DNA of 64,000 nt from Actinoplanes derwentensis (GTDB taxonomy: Bacteria > Actinomycetota > Actinomycetes > Mycobacteriales > Micromonosporaceae), in assembly GCF_900104725.1 (NCBI RefSeq), contig NZ_LT629758.1, positions 806,001 through 870,000 of the forward strand, written 5' to 3'. This document shows positions 16,466 through 25,054 of the stretch, piece by piece. The first letter of the stretch is position 1. Each line of letters begins with the position of its first letter. The notes beneath the pieces are model-generated. The model did not search any database and was not told the DNA's origin. It worked only from the letters and a program-made list of their open reading frames with translations. A program made the translations under genes and the position numbers.

Positions 16466-16481
16466 CCACACGTCGCTGTTG

Positions 16482-16696
16482 CGGTGGACAGACGATGCCC
16501 GCCGGTCCCTCGGGCTCGACCACTGCGTACCGATGACAAGAGTCGACAACCTACGCTCCTCGACCATCGCCCTCCCTAGCTTGTCACTAGCCATCACAAA
16601 TGATCGCTGACCTGCTCAAACGCGGCTGCTCACTGATCAACGCCAATCGCCAATCGTCAGCCGTCGGCATGAGTTTTCGGGGGGTAAACGGGGGCC
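16482..16696 (+). repeat. Island repeat, copy B
   Basis: The first about 80 bp match copy C (CGGTGG, CAGACGATGCCCGCC, CTCGACCACTGC, CGATGACAAGAGTCGACAAC). The middle matches copy A (CTACGCTCCTCGACCATCGC, CTCCCTAGCTTGTCACTAG). The end matches both (TTTTCGGGGGGTAAACGGGG). The repeat separates the biosynthetic segment from the defence segment. Confidence 0.75.
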
Positions 16697-16932
16697 AGCA
16701 TGGTGCCCGCACCGGCGGGCCGGTAACCGGACTTAAGCTGCACCTGTCAGATTGGAAACAAGGCGCCTACCCTCCCACCCGATGTCGCCGCATCCCGGGA
16801 CAGCGCGAGTGACCCGCGCCGATCGCTTTGGCTACCGCTTGCGGGAAGCTGCCATGGTCTTGCTCGACGACTCCGAAGGGCCACTGCCACGGCAGTGCCG
16901 CCGCTTCCCGGGGCGCGGCTGCGTGTACCGCG
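16697..16932. other. Intergenic between repeat B and the ImmA-like gene
   Basis: No gene is supported. It lies downstream of the minus-strand ImmA-like gene. Confidence 0.4.
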
Positions 16933-17493
16933 TCAGCGTGAACGACCCGTGGCGACCTGCTTGGCTACGCCAGTCGTGTTGTACCGGAACCGGGCCATCT
17001 CCACGGTGACTGAGTACTTTTCAGCGATGTCGTCGATACTGGCCCCGCGGCGGGCGACAGAGATGAGCAGGTCGCGCGGAAGCAGGAGCGTTCCGCCGAG
17101 CGCGGTCGCTTCTTCCTCCTCGTCCGGCTTGCAGGTTCTGAAAGGCATGCCAGCGAGCTCTCGGACCTCGGACAGGTCGTGTTCCAGGATGATGTGGGCG
17201 AGCTCGTGGGCGATGTCGCTGTTCTGCCGGCCGCGTCCGCGAATGGGATTGACGACGATGATCTTCCGGCCGCGCACCTCGAACGTCGCCGCCGAGAAGG
17301 CGTACGCCTGGATGCGCTCCAGTTCTTCAAGTTCAGCCAGGGGCACGAGCGTTGCGGCGTCGACGATGGCCACGTTGAGATGGCCGGCGAGGGCGCGCGG
17401 GTCGAGCTGATCGGCCGCCGAGAGGGAGAGTTCCTGGCGATAGCGCTTGGCCGTTCGTTCCGCGTTCGCCTTGAACCCGTGCTTGAGAGTCAA
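16933..17493 (-). CDS. ImmA/IrrE-family metallopeptidase
   Basis: A 186 aa protein with the zinc-peptidase motif HELAH in NSDIAHELAHIILEH (residues about 92-106) and the flanking conserved RKIIVVNP and RELAGMPFRTCKPDEEEEA. The family cleaves or inactivates partner XRE repressors, as ImmA does with ImmR and IrrE with DdrO. The TTG start at 17493 overlaps the stop of the upstream XRE gene by 4 bp, so the two are coupled. The pair diverges from the ubiquitin-like operon. I infer that it is a repressor plus anti-repressor switch for that operon. Confidence 0.9.
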   Translation of the reverse strand: MTLKHGFKANAERTAKRYRQELSLSAADQLDPRALAGHLNVAIVDAATLVPLAELEELERIQAYAFSAATFEVRGRKIIVVNPIRGRGRQNSDIAHELAHIILEHDLSEVRELAGMPFRTCKPDEEEEATALGGTLLLPRDLLISVARRGASIDDIAEKYSVTVEMARFRYNTTGVAKQVATGRSR

Positions 17494-17999
17494 AGTCTTC
17501 CCGAGTCCACCAGTCGTTCAAGCTCCGAGTTCATCGTGCTCAGCATGGTGTTCAGGCGCTCGGGAACTCCGGGGCGAAGGACGCTGGCTGCACGCAGATG
17601 GCACGCGACAACCGGAGGACCGGTGATGTTCTGAGCAAGCGCGTCGTACATGGTTCGAAGCATGTCGGCGATCTTCCCAGCGGCGGCCGGCGCGAGTCGC
17701 GGATCGGACGATAGGTGGGAGATCGCGGCGTCGATGCTGCTTTGCTCGCGCGGTGCGATGGGCGCGAAGAAGTCGCTCGGAGGCACGCCGAGCCACGCGC
17801 ACAGAAGCATGAAGGACGTGAGGTCGGGCTGTGACCCGCCCTCAACGCGGGAGAACGTGCTGAAGCTCACGTTGGCGTCTGCGGCGGCCTGACGGAGGGA
17901 GAGCGAGCCCCGGCGCTCGCGCAGCATGGCGCCGAGACGCGTCAGGTCGAGGCGTTCGATCTCTCCGGAGGCGGCTTGAGGAGGGGCCTTGTCGCTCAT
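17490..17999 (-). CDS. XRE-family transcriptional regulator
   Basis: A 169 aa DNA-binding protein. An N-terminal HTH_3 domain is seen in LGAMLRERRGSLSLRQAAAD with ANVSFSTFSRVEGGSQPD (residues about 20-60). A helical C-terminal domain follows. ATG at 17999 is preferred; a TTG at 18023 in the same frame would add eight residues. It is followed directly by the ImmA-like peptidase gene and is divergent from the double-ubiquitin-like gene. The roughly 160 bp intergenic region probably contains its operator, which I infer it binds as a repressor. Confidence 0.9.
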   Translation of the reverse strand: MSDKAPPQAASGEIERLDLTRLGAMLRERRGSLSLRQAAADANVSFSTFSRVEGGSQPDLTSFMLLCAWLGVPPSDFFAPIAPREQSSIDAAISHLSSDPRLAPAAAGKIADMLRTMYDALAQNITGPPVVACHLRAASVLRPGVPERLNTMLSTMNSELERLVDSGRL

Positions 18000-18084
18000 T
18001 TCCGTCGTGCTCGGTAGGTCCAAGGCATGGGTTCAGCATAACGCCGAGTGACGCTTCAGTGAAACACCCGCGCGCCGCTCAAGG

Positions 18085-18111
18085 TCGACACTGCCGCTTT
18101 GCTGATACAGT
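18085..18111 (+). promoter_or_regulatory. Candidate promoter of the ubiquitin-like operon
   Basis: A TCGACA box and a TACAGT box separated by 15 bases lie 48 bp upstream of the first gene. The short spacing makes this tentative. Nearby AGTGA repeats (about 18048 and 18060) are possible XRE operator halves. Confidence 0.3.
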
Positions 18112-18158
18112 TGATGTTCACGGCGACCGCTCGCACCGCGAGCAGGGAGGAGGCGGCC

Positions 18159-18608
18159 ATGAGTGCCACCGACGTCCAGAAGAAGTTCCAGATCTCGATC
18201 GACGGAAAGGAGTACACGACCCGCGACGACGACCAGGAGGCGGCAAGCCTGCTTCGCCTCGCCGGGCGCGACCCCGAGAAGTACGATCTCGCCCGCCTTC
18301 GTCCGGGTGACGAGCCGAAGGTCATCAAGGACGCCAAGGTCCTCGACCTCAAGGACGGCGACGCGTTCATCTCCGTCAAGCAGCGCGCCAAAATCACTTT
18401 CACGATCGACGGTGTCGGCTACTCCACCAAGGACGACGATCAGGAAGCCGCAGCGCTTCTTCGCCTCGCGGGTCTCAACCCCGGCGAGTACGACCTCGCC
18501 CGCATCCGCCCTGGGCAGGACCCGAAGGTCTTCAAGGACGAGAAGGTCCTCGACCTCCGGGAGGGCGACACCTTCATCTCCGTCAAGCAGAGCAGCCCCG
18601 TCGCCTGA
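18159..18608 (+). CDS. Double ubiquitin-like (multiubiquitin) protein
   Basis: A 149 aa protein of two tandem beta-grasp ubiquitin-like domains of about 68 aa each, matching the multiubiquitin family. Unit one begins KFQISIDGKEYTTRDDDQEA and unit two KITFTIDGVGYSTKDDDQEA. Both contain LLRLAG, EYDLAR or KYDLAR, KVLDL and FISVKQ, so they arose by recent duplication. The C-terminus is VKQSSPVA, with no terminal glycine pair. ATG at 18159 follows GGGAGGAGG. Its stop overlaps the E2-like start (TGATG). It is the predicted modifier of a bacterial ubiquitin-like conjugation system. Confidence 0.9.
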   Translation: MSATDVQKKFQISIDGKEYTTRDDDQEAASLLRLAGRDPEKYDLARLRPGDEPKVIKDAKVLDLKDGDAFISVKQRAKITFTIDGVGYSTKDDDQEAAALLRLAGLNPGEYDLARIRPGQDPKVFKDEKVLDLREGDTFISVKQSSPVA

Positions 18609-18973
18609 TGTCTCCCGAACCGAGCGCTCCGGTCGCAGCCTTCATCGCCGACCTCGCGGGCCAAGGAATCCAGGCCAGCGTCCAGGGGCCCGCCGTCGTC
18701 TACTCGGTGTACGCCGTGGCCGGAGCGCTCGTGGGAACTGAAGTTTCCACGGCGGTCAGCATCGTCGAGCTCGCCGGATGGCCCGCCGCGCCGCCGCACT
18801 GGCTGCACTTCGAGAGCACGGTGCGATTCGCGACCAGCAACACCGACACCACCGAGTGTCTCGACGGCTGGCTCCGCCATTCCCGTGACATCGGCGCTTG
18901 GAGCACCGACCGGCCGCCCATCATCAACTGGCTTGCACACGTGCGCGGCGTGATCAAGGACGCAATCACATGA
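18608..18973 (+). CDS. E2-like protein of the ubiquitin-like operon
   Basis: A 121 aa protein in the position normally occupied by an E2-family protein, between the multiubiquitin gene and the E1 gene. The segment WPAAPPHWLHFESTVRF fits the E2 PP...H region, and the ending GWLRHSRDIGAW plus NWLAHVRGVIKDAI matches my recollection of small prokaryotic E2/UBC-family proteins. The only Cys is in TDTTECLDGW, so it is the sole candidate catalytic residue and may not be placed canonically. The gene overlaps both neighbours by 1-4 bp. I am fairly sure of the family and unsure of catalysis. Confidence 0.7.
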   Translation: MSPEPSAPVAAFIADLAGQGIQASVQGPAVVYSVYAVAGALVGTEVSTAVSIVELAGWPAAPPHWLHFESTVRFATSNTDTTECLDGWLRHSRDIGAWSTDRPPIINWLAHVRGVIKDAIT

Positions 18974-20361
18974 ACCTCTCCATCGCCATGACCGCAGAGG
19001 TGGCAGCCGAACTCGACCACCACCTCATTCGCGAAGACGGCCAGGAAGACGTCTGCATCGCCACCTACGTCTGGTCGACAGGCGCAGAGCGCACCACCGC
19101 ACTGATCCGCAACGTCGTCCTGCCCCGCGACGGCGAACGATTCGTGCACGGCAACGCCGAGTTCACCGGCGCCTACGTCGTCCGGGTCGCTACCGAAGCG
19201 CGAGACCGAGGTGAAGGCATTGTCCTTCTCCACTCACACCCAGGCGCACGTGGCTGGCAAGGGCTCAGCAGCCCCGACCATAACACCGAGTCCGAGTACG
19301 AACGCGTAGCCCAGGCAATCACCGGCATGCCCCTCCTCGGGATGACGCTCGCCACCGCTGAGCAGGAGTGGTCAGCCCGAGTCTGGTATGACCGGACCGC
19401 GCCGACCGCTGCCGAATCCGTGCGCGTCGTCGGAGAGCGGCTCACCGTGACATGGAACGACAGGGCTCGTCGCCGCCCGATGGCGACCGCCTTCCAGCAC
19501 CGCACGGTCGCGGCGTGGGGCGAGCGTCGCCAGGCGAGCATCGCACGCCTCAAGGTCCTCGTCATCGGAGTCGGCAGCGTCGGACTCGACGTTGTTGCAC
19601 GCCTCGCCGCCACGGGCATCGAACACGTTGGCTTGATGGACATCGATGTCGTCGAAGACCTCAACCTCGACCGCATGATCGGTGCCACGCGCGAAGATGC
19701 CCGCCTCGGGCGGCGTAAGACCGAGGTCGCCGCACGTATCGCTCGACAGGCTGCGACATCTGACAACTTCACGGTGGCGGTACACGACCTGAGCATCACG
19801 ACGCCGCCGGGGCTCGCCGCAGCGCTCGACTACGACGTCATCTTCTCCTGCGTCGACCGCCCCTGGCCTCGCGGCGTCCTCAACGTCGTCGCGTACGCCG
19901 ACCTCATCCCGGTCATCGACGGCGGCATCGCCCTAGATACGCTGCCGAGCGGGGAGATGCGGGGCGGTACTTGGCGAGCCCATGCACTCGTCCCCGGGCG
20001 CCCCTGCATGGTCTGCAATGGGCAACTCCGGGTCAACGAGCTCAGCCTCGATCGAGCCGGCCTCCTCGACGACCCCGAGTACATCCGCCAATCCGGGATT
20101 AACACCGGGGCAGGTAGTCCGAACGTCGCAGCGCTCGCCGCGTCCGTCAGTGCCGGGCTCCTGGCCCAGTTCGTCAGCCTGGTCGCCTCACCCGGAGGCC
20201 TGGGTGTGTCGGCGCCGCTCCGCTACATGCTCGCCCCCCACCAGCTCGAGCACTTGCCCATCAAGAGCGGCGCGTACTGCCCGTACGAGAACGCGACCGC
20301 GCACGGTGATGCACGGCAGGCGCTCGCTGACGACAAACGCGCGGTGCGAGAGCGAACTTGA
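18970..20361 (+). CDS. JAB-E1 fusion: deubiquitinase-like plus ubiquitin-activating-like enzyme
   Basis: A 463 aa two-domain protein. The N-terminal JAB/MPN domain (about residues 1-150) has the full JAMM zinc motif HSHPGARGWQGLSSPDH at about 87-103. The C-terminal ThiF/E1 adenylating domain starts near VLVIGVGSVGLDVVARLA (about 197-214) with the nucleotide-binding DIDVVEDLNLDRM. It continues with FSCVDRPWPRGVLN and a Cys pair in GRPCMVCNGQL. JAB domains cleave ubiquitin-like conjugates and E1 domains activate the modifier C-terminus. Fusion puts processing and activation in one chain. ATG at 18970 overlaps the E2-like stop by 4 bp. Confidence 0.92.
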   Translation: MNLSIAMTAEVAAELDHHLIREDGQEDVCIATYVWSTGAERTTALIRNVVLPRDGERFVHGNAEFTGAYVVRVATEARDRGEGIVLLHSHPGARGWQGLSSPDHNTESEYERVAQAITGMPLLGMTLATAEQEWSARVWYDRTAPTAAESVRVVGERLTVTWNDRARRRPMATAFQHRTVAAWGERRQASIARLKVLVIGVGSVGLDVVARLAATGIEHVGLMDIDVVEDLNLDRMIGATREDARLGRRKTEVAARIARQAATSDNFTVAVHDLSITTPPGLAAALDYDVIFSCVDRPWPRGVLNVVAYADLIPVIDGGIALDTLPSGEMRGGTWRAHALVPGRPCMVCNGQLRVNELSLDRAGLLDDPEYIRQSGINTGAGSPNVAALAASVSAGLLAQFVSLVASPGGLGVSAPLRYMLAPHQLEHLPIKSGAYCPYENATAHGDARQALADDKRAVRERT

Positions 20362-20625
20362 CGCGGGTGAGCGCCGGATGCTCAGCCTTCCGGCTCTCCC
20401 GCACGAAGGGTCGCGAACGCTTGCGCCTGAGCTTTCTGCGCACACGCTGTCCGTCGATGATCTAGCGCGAGGCGTTAACTTTCGCCACAAGATCAAAGAA
20501 CTGCGATGTCGAATTGGGCAACCTGGTCGGCGACTCCTTCCTGCGTCGTGATCCCTGGCATCACGAAAATGTCGTACCCGGGCCCTAGCCTTCCTACGGC
20601 TTTGTGGTCCGAAGGGAGTGTGGAC
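20362..20625. other. Gap between the two defence operons
   Basis: About 260 bp without a supported gene. It probably holds the pPIWI-RE operon promoter. No clear terminator for the ubiquitin-like operon is seen, so read-through is possible. Confidence 0.4.
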
Positions 20626-21768
20626 GTGAATAGTGCTCGGATAATGGGTCGACCGGGAAATGCTGGCACGCGCGATGCCGAGTTGATTCTGACCTTGATT
20701 GCGTCGGGATTGATGCGACTGTCGGCGTGGCTGGGGCCGGAGGACGCGCGCCGCCCTTACCCACTGGCTTTGCAGCAGGGTTTTGATCAGCTGACCTGGG
20801 CGTGCTGGTCTGCTGCGGCCGATTCGCCGACCGATGTTGGTGACCTAGTGTCGCGCTGGTGCACGCGGCCGTTGGCGGCGTGGCCGGTGACGTGGCCGGA
20901 AGGCGCGGTCGGTTCGGGCGATCAACTCGTGGTCGATGGTGAGCCGAGTGAGACCTGCCGCGACTGGGCGGTATCCAATCCGGACGTGGTCAGTGAGGTA
21001 CTGGAGAGTGCCTTCATGCGCGAGGTCCGCTCGACCTGCCGAAGCATGGGGCCGCGTGGGCAGGTCGTCTATGTCGCGCTGCGCCGCCTGCTGATTGATT
21101 CTCCGACGCTGACCGGATTGCAGCAGCTGGAACGGCGTAATGCCTTTCCGGACCTGCCGGCCTGGTCGGAATGGCTTAACTCCGCCTACGAACCGTTGAC
21201 CGTCGATCACGTCGTGGAGGGCAAGGTCGGCGTCTGCCGCCGATGCGGGCACGTCGCTCGGCACATTAGCGCCGGGTGGCGATGCTCGACGCCGCGGTGC
21301 CGCGCGTTGCCCACTGCTCCGCAGGTGACTTTGCTGCCGGGCAAGGGCGTCGTGAAGATCCGCAGGGACCTGAGCACCTACATCAGCCTTCCCGGACGCC
21401 CCGAAGCTGACCTTGCCCGCGCGCTGGAAAAGCGGGGGGCGACCGTGGTGTGGTGGCCGGATGTCGACGCCTACGACCTGCTGGTGATTTGGCCCGACGG
21501 GCGCCGATGGGGCATCGACGTTAAGGACTGGCGTACCCCGTACGCCCTGGCCCTGCGACTGCGCCCGCTTCCGAGCTATCCGGCCGGGCACGAGTTCGCG
21601 TACACGGAGGGGTTCGTCATCATCCCGGACGACCGAACCCGTAAGCAGCGTAACTATCTGACGATCCTGCGGCGGCACAGCGCCGCCCTGCGCGAGCAGC
21701 CGAGGACGACGGCTCTGTCGGTGTCACAACTCATGGACAAGGCGGCCGGAGGAACCCGTGGCGCGTGA
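20626..21768 (+). CDS. pPIWI-RE-associated restriction-endonuclease-like protein
   Basis: A 380 aa protein, the first gene of a three-gene pPIWI-RE operon. The C-terminal part shows a PD-(D/E)xK-type nuclease fold: VDAYDLLVIWPDGRRWGIDV followed by KDW, giving Asp and the D-x-K pair near residues 282-299. Before it, VCRRCGHVARH and WRCSTPRCR supply four Cys for a zinc ribbon (about 202-224). The N-terminal part is helical and unassigned. GTG at 20626 is chosen because GAAGGGAG lies 7 bases upstream. Its end overlaps the helicase start by 11 bp. In the described pPIWI-RE modules this nuclease is the presumed DNA-cleaving effector. Confidence 0.85.
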   Translation: MNSARIMGRPGNAGTRDAELILTLIASGLMRLSAWLGPEDARRPYPLALQQGFDQLTWACWSAAADSPTDVGDLVSRWCTRPLAAWPVTWPEGAVGSGDQLVVDGEPSETCRDWAVSNPDVVSEVLESAFMREVRSTCRSMGPRGQVVYVALRRLLIDSPTLTGLQQLERRNAFPDLPAWSEWLNSAYEPLTVDHVVEGKVGVCRRCGHVARHISAGWRCSTPRCRALPTAPQVTLLPGKGVVKIRRDLSTYISLPGRPEADLARALEKRGATVVWWPDVDAYDLLVIWPDGRRWGIDVKDWRTPYALALRLRPLPSYPAGHEFAYTEGFVIIPDDRTRKQRNYLTILRRHSAALREQPRTTALSVSQLMDKAAGGTRGA

Positions 21769-24700
21769 ACGGGGGCGCTGGCACGAGCGCCTTACCAAAG
21801 AGATCAAGCAAGCGGCGAAAGACCGGGGTTGGAAAGTCGACGCAGTCCAACTCGTGACGGTGGAACTGGTTCTGACCCTGGCTAATCAGGTGTCCCCGCA
21901 GGAACCGGCGAGCGGCGCGTGGGCGCAGCTCAAGGGCTACCGCTTCGACGACGCCGGTGAAGAAGCCGATCACGCCCTGTCGGTGATCGTCTGGCTGGTC
22001 GGTGAGCTCAAGTCCGAACCGGTTTGGCGCGAAGCGCTGGCCGCCTACCTGGAGATGCCCGAGCAGCTGCGGGCCTATCTGCTCGACGGGCCCGATGATG
22101 TGCTCCCGCCGTTCCGGCGGCCCGCGCTGGTCGGCGACCGGGAAGCCGATTACCTCGCCGCGCTGGAGCAGTTCCCGCCGCATCGCAGCAGCGAGATCCC
22201 GATCGCGGAGCCCGGCCAGAGCTACTTCGTGAAGGCCGAGGACGGCAAAGAGACGATCACAATCCCTGAGCAGCTTCCCGACTGGGGCACGTTGGCGCGC
22301 CACGACTTCGATCCCGCCCCGCAACGCCGGCCAGTGCGCATCGGGTGGAAACAGCTGGTGGACTTCGCGGCCGAGCTGGACCGCGAGGATCTCGAGCACG
22401 GCCGGGAGTTCCAGCGGTGGCACGGCCGTGTCGAAGACCTCACTATCCGCCTGCGTCAGGCCGACGACACCTTCGAACGGGCCACCGAGCTCGACTTCGA
22501 CCGGTTGCATCACCTCGCGGGCATGGTCGGTGCAGGAAAGAGCACGCTGATGGACTTGCTCGCGATCTGGGCGGCACGCCATCAACATCACGTCACCGTC
22601 GTGGTCGCCGACGTCGTGCAGGTGCTGACCCGTGTCCAGCTGTACCGCCGCTACGGGGTAGGCGCCGCGCCGGTGCTCGGCGCGTCAGGGCGTGGCCGGC
22701 ACATCCAGCAGCTGCACCGCCCCGGCGTACGCCGCGCCGAAGGCCTGAACGCGATGAATGTCCCACTGCTGCAATGGGCCTCCACCGCCTGCGCGTTGAG
22801 TAGCCGCCGAGCTGAAGCGAAACCGTGGAAGCTCGACGAGGCACCGTGCCTACGGCTCAAACAGCAGAAGATCGGCCCGCGGGGCGGCACCACCGACGTC
22901 GATCACGTGTGCCCGCTCTGGGCCCGCTGCCAGCGGCACCACGCCTCCCGTGAGCTGGTCACCGCCAAGGTGTGGGTGACTACGCCAGCCGGGCTGGTCT
23001 TCAGCCGGGTTCCCCAGCCACTCATCGATGCGGACCTGCGGTACCTGGAACTGGCGTGGTACCGCAGCGACCTGATCATCGTGGACGAGGCCGATCAGGT
23101 TCAGACCCAGCTCGACGGGATCTTCAGCCCCAGTCAAACGCTGGCCGGCGACGGCGACGACGCCTGGATGGACGTCATCGACATCACCAAGAAGGTCGAA
23201 CTGCCCGCCCGGGGGCGCGGGCCGATGCGCGAGCCGAAGGTCGCGCGGTGGGTGCACCTGGTCGACCTCGCCGACATGCTGATCTCGCGTATCTACGCCC
23301 TTCTGGGCAACGAGCCGCACCTGCGCGCCTGGGTCGGTGACGGCTACTTCAACGAATGGACCCTCGCGGTGCGGCTCACCGCCATGTTCGCCGCACCCCG
23401 AGCCGACGCCGAAGCGGACGATGACTCCGACTTGCCGGCGATCGACGTCGAACGGGCGCAGGCCTGGCGTAAGAGTTTCTCGGTGTGGTCGCTGGCGCCG
23501 ACCAAGACGGAACAGCCGACAGTCGACACACGCGCCGACGAACTGCGCCGGCTCGCCGAGCAGACCGCCTATAAGGACGAGTCCACGGTCACGAAAATGG
23601 TGTCCGCATGGCTGGCGAAGCGGCGCGACATCACCGAACCACAGGATCTGGGCGACCTGGCGCTGAAACTGCACTTCACCCTGCTGGTCGGCATCCTCAC
23701 CAACCTGATCAGCAGTATCACCGGCCGGTGGAACGACGTCGAAGGACCGCTACGCATGCGCGGACACGGCTCCAGCCTCGTGCACCGCCCACCCGTCGAA
23801 TATGTGGCGATGGTCCCCGATTCGCCGATGGGCAACCTGATCGGCCTGCAGTATCAGCACGACGACGACGCCCACCCGGACCGGCTCGGCTCTCTGCGTT
23901 TCTTCCGCTGCAACGGCATCGGCCGGTGGCTGCTGCTCAACCTGGCCAACCTCTACACCGACGAGCAGGCGCAGCCACCGGGCGTGTTGCTGATGTCGGC
24001 GACCAGTTGGGCGGGTACCTCCCCGCGTTACGACCTGCAAGTACCGGTCACCGGTGTCTTGCAGGCACCGCCGCGTGAGCTGGAAGGTATCAACGCCAGC
24101 GAGTTCAGATACAGCCCGCAGCGCTACGGCACCACCGACCGCCGGATCCGGATCTCCGGCACACCACCGGAGCGGCGACCCGCCGCGCTGGCCGCCATGG
24201 TTCAGCAACTCGCCCGGATCGTCGACGACGGTCTTGGTGCCCAGCCGAGCCTTCTTGAACAGCAACGTGACGCCCTGCCATCGGGTCGGCGACGCATCAT
24301 GTTGCTCGTCGGCAGCTACGCCGAGTGCGAGCAGGTCGAAGCCGCGCTGCTGCGTGCCCGCCCCGACTGGGCTGGCGAAGTTCTGCGGCTGATTCCCGAC
24401 GACGCGAGCTTCACCCACCAGTGGACCGGCCACACGCTGTCGCGCGGCAGCGTCGCCGAGCTGCGGCACACCGATGCCTGGCTGCTCGTCGCTCCGCTGC
24501 TGGCGGTCGAACGCGGCCACAACATCCTCAACGACGAGCGGGTCGCCGCGCTCGGCGCCGCCTACTTCCTGGTCCGCCCGCACCCGCGCCCGGACGACAT
24601 CTCCTACCACGTTCAGGACATCAACCGTTGGGGCGTCGACCAGATCCGCACCGGCCTGCCCGCCGGTGGCCCTGCCACCAACCCGGCCCACGAGCGCGCA

Positions 24701-25054
24701 AAGGCGTTCATCGCCGCCGCCGGTACACGCTGGCGCCAGTCACTGGCTCACCCTCTAATGCTCTCGCGCATGGACGACGACGAACAAGCGGCGTTTATGT
24801 GGACCCAGCTGGTCACCATCTGGCAGGTCATCGGTCGGCTCGTGCGCGGCGGCCAGAAAGCCACCGTGCACTTCTGCGACGCCGCGTTCGACCCCGCCTC
24901 CGACACCAGCCTGCTCGTCGGCATGCACCACGTCCTGACCGCCGCCCAAGCCGGCAAAGGCATTCGCCCGCAGGACGTCGAGCTCGCCACCATCCTGTAC
25001 GACCCACTGCACCGCGCCCTGACCGCCCTCTTGGAGCCCTACCGTGCGCTATGA
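21758..25054 (+). CDS. pPIWI-RE-associated DinG/XPD-like helicase
   Basis: A 1098 aa superfamily 2 helicase-like ATPase. Walker A is GMVGAGKST near residues 255-263, Walker B is LIIVDEADQ near 440, and a motif VI-like QVIGRLVRGGQKATVHFCD lies near 1022-1040. Four cysteines between the Walker motifs (about residues 345, 364, 385 and 391; ACAL, APCL, HVCPLWARC) are placed like the Fe-S cluster of DinG/XPD helicases. The long N-terminal region is the family-specific extension. GTG at 21758 follows GGAGGAA and overlaps the nuclease gene. It overlaps the PIWI gene by 11 bp at its other end. It probably unwinds DNA or R-loops for the PIWI protein. Confidence 0.9.
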   Translation: MARERGRWHERLTKEIKQAAKDRGWKVDAVQLVTVELVLTLANQVSPQEPASGAWAQLKGYRFDDAGEEADHALSVIVWLVGELKSEPVWREALAAYLEMPEQLRAYLLDGPDDVLPPFRRPALVGDREADYLAALEQFPPHRSSEIPIAEPGQSYFVKAEDGKETITIPEQLPDWGTLARHDFDPAPQRRPVRIGWKQLVDFAAELDREDLEHGREFQRWHGRVEDLTIRLRQADDTFERATELDFDRLHHLAGMVGAGKSTLMDLLAIWAARHQHHVTVVVADVVQVLTRVQLYRRYGVGAAPVLGASGRGRHIQQLHRPGVRRAEGLNAMNVPLLQWASTACALSSRRAEAKPWKLDEAPCLRLKQQKIGPRGGTTDVDHVCPLWARCQRHHASRELVTAKVWVTTPAGLVFSRVPQPLIDADLRYLELAWYRSDLIIVDEADQVQTQLDGIFSPSQTLAGDGDDAWMDVIDITKKVELPARGRGPMREPKVARWVHLVDLADMLISRIYALLGNEPHLRAWVGDGYFNEWTLAVRLTAMFAAPRADAEADDDSDLPAIDVERAQAWRKSFSVWSLAPTKTEQPTVDTRADELRRLAEQTAYKDESTVTKMVSAWLAKRRDITEPQDLGDLALKLHFTLLVGILTNLISSITGRWNDVEGPLRMRGHGSSLVHRPPVEYVAMVPDSPMGNLIGLQYQHDDDAHPDRLGSLRFFRCNGIGRWLLLNLANLYTDEQAQPPGVLLMSATSWAGTSPRYDLQVPVTGVLQAPPRELEGINASEFRYSPQRYGTTDRRIRISGTPPERRPAALAAMVQQLARIVDDGLGAQPSLLEQQRDALPSGRRRIMLLVGSYAECEQVEAALLRARPDWAGEVLRLIPDDASFTHQWTGHTLSRGSVAELRHTDAWLLVAPLLAVERGHNILNDERVAALGAAYFLVRPHPRPDDISYHVQDINRWGVDQIRTGLPAGGPATNPAHERAKAFIAAAGTRWRQSLAHPLMLSRMDDDEQAAFMWTQLVTIWQVIGRLVRGGQKATVHFCDAAFDPASDTSLLVGMHHVLTAAQAGKGIRPQDVELATILYDPLHRALTALLEPYRAL

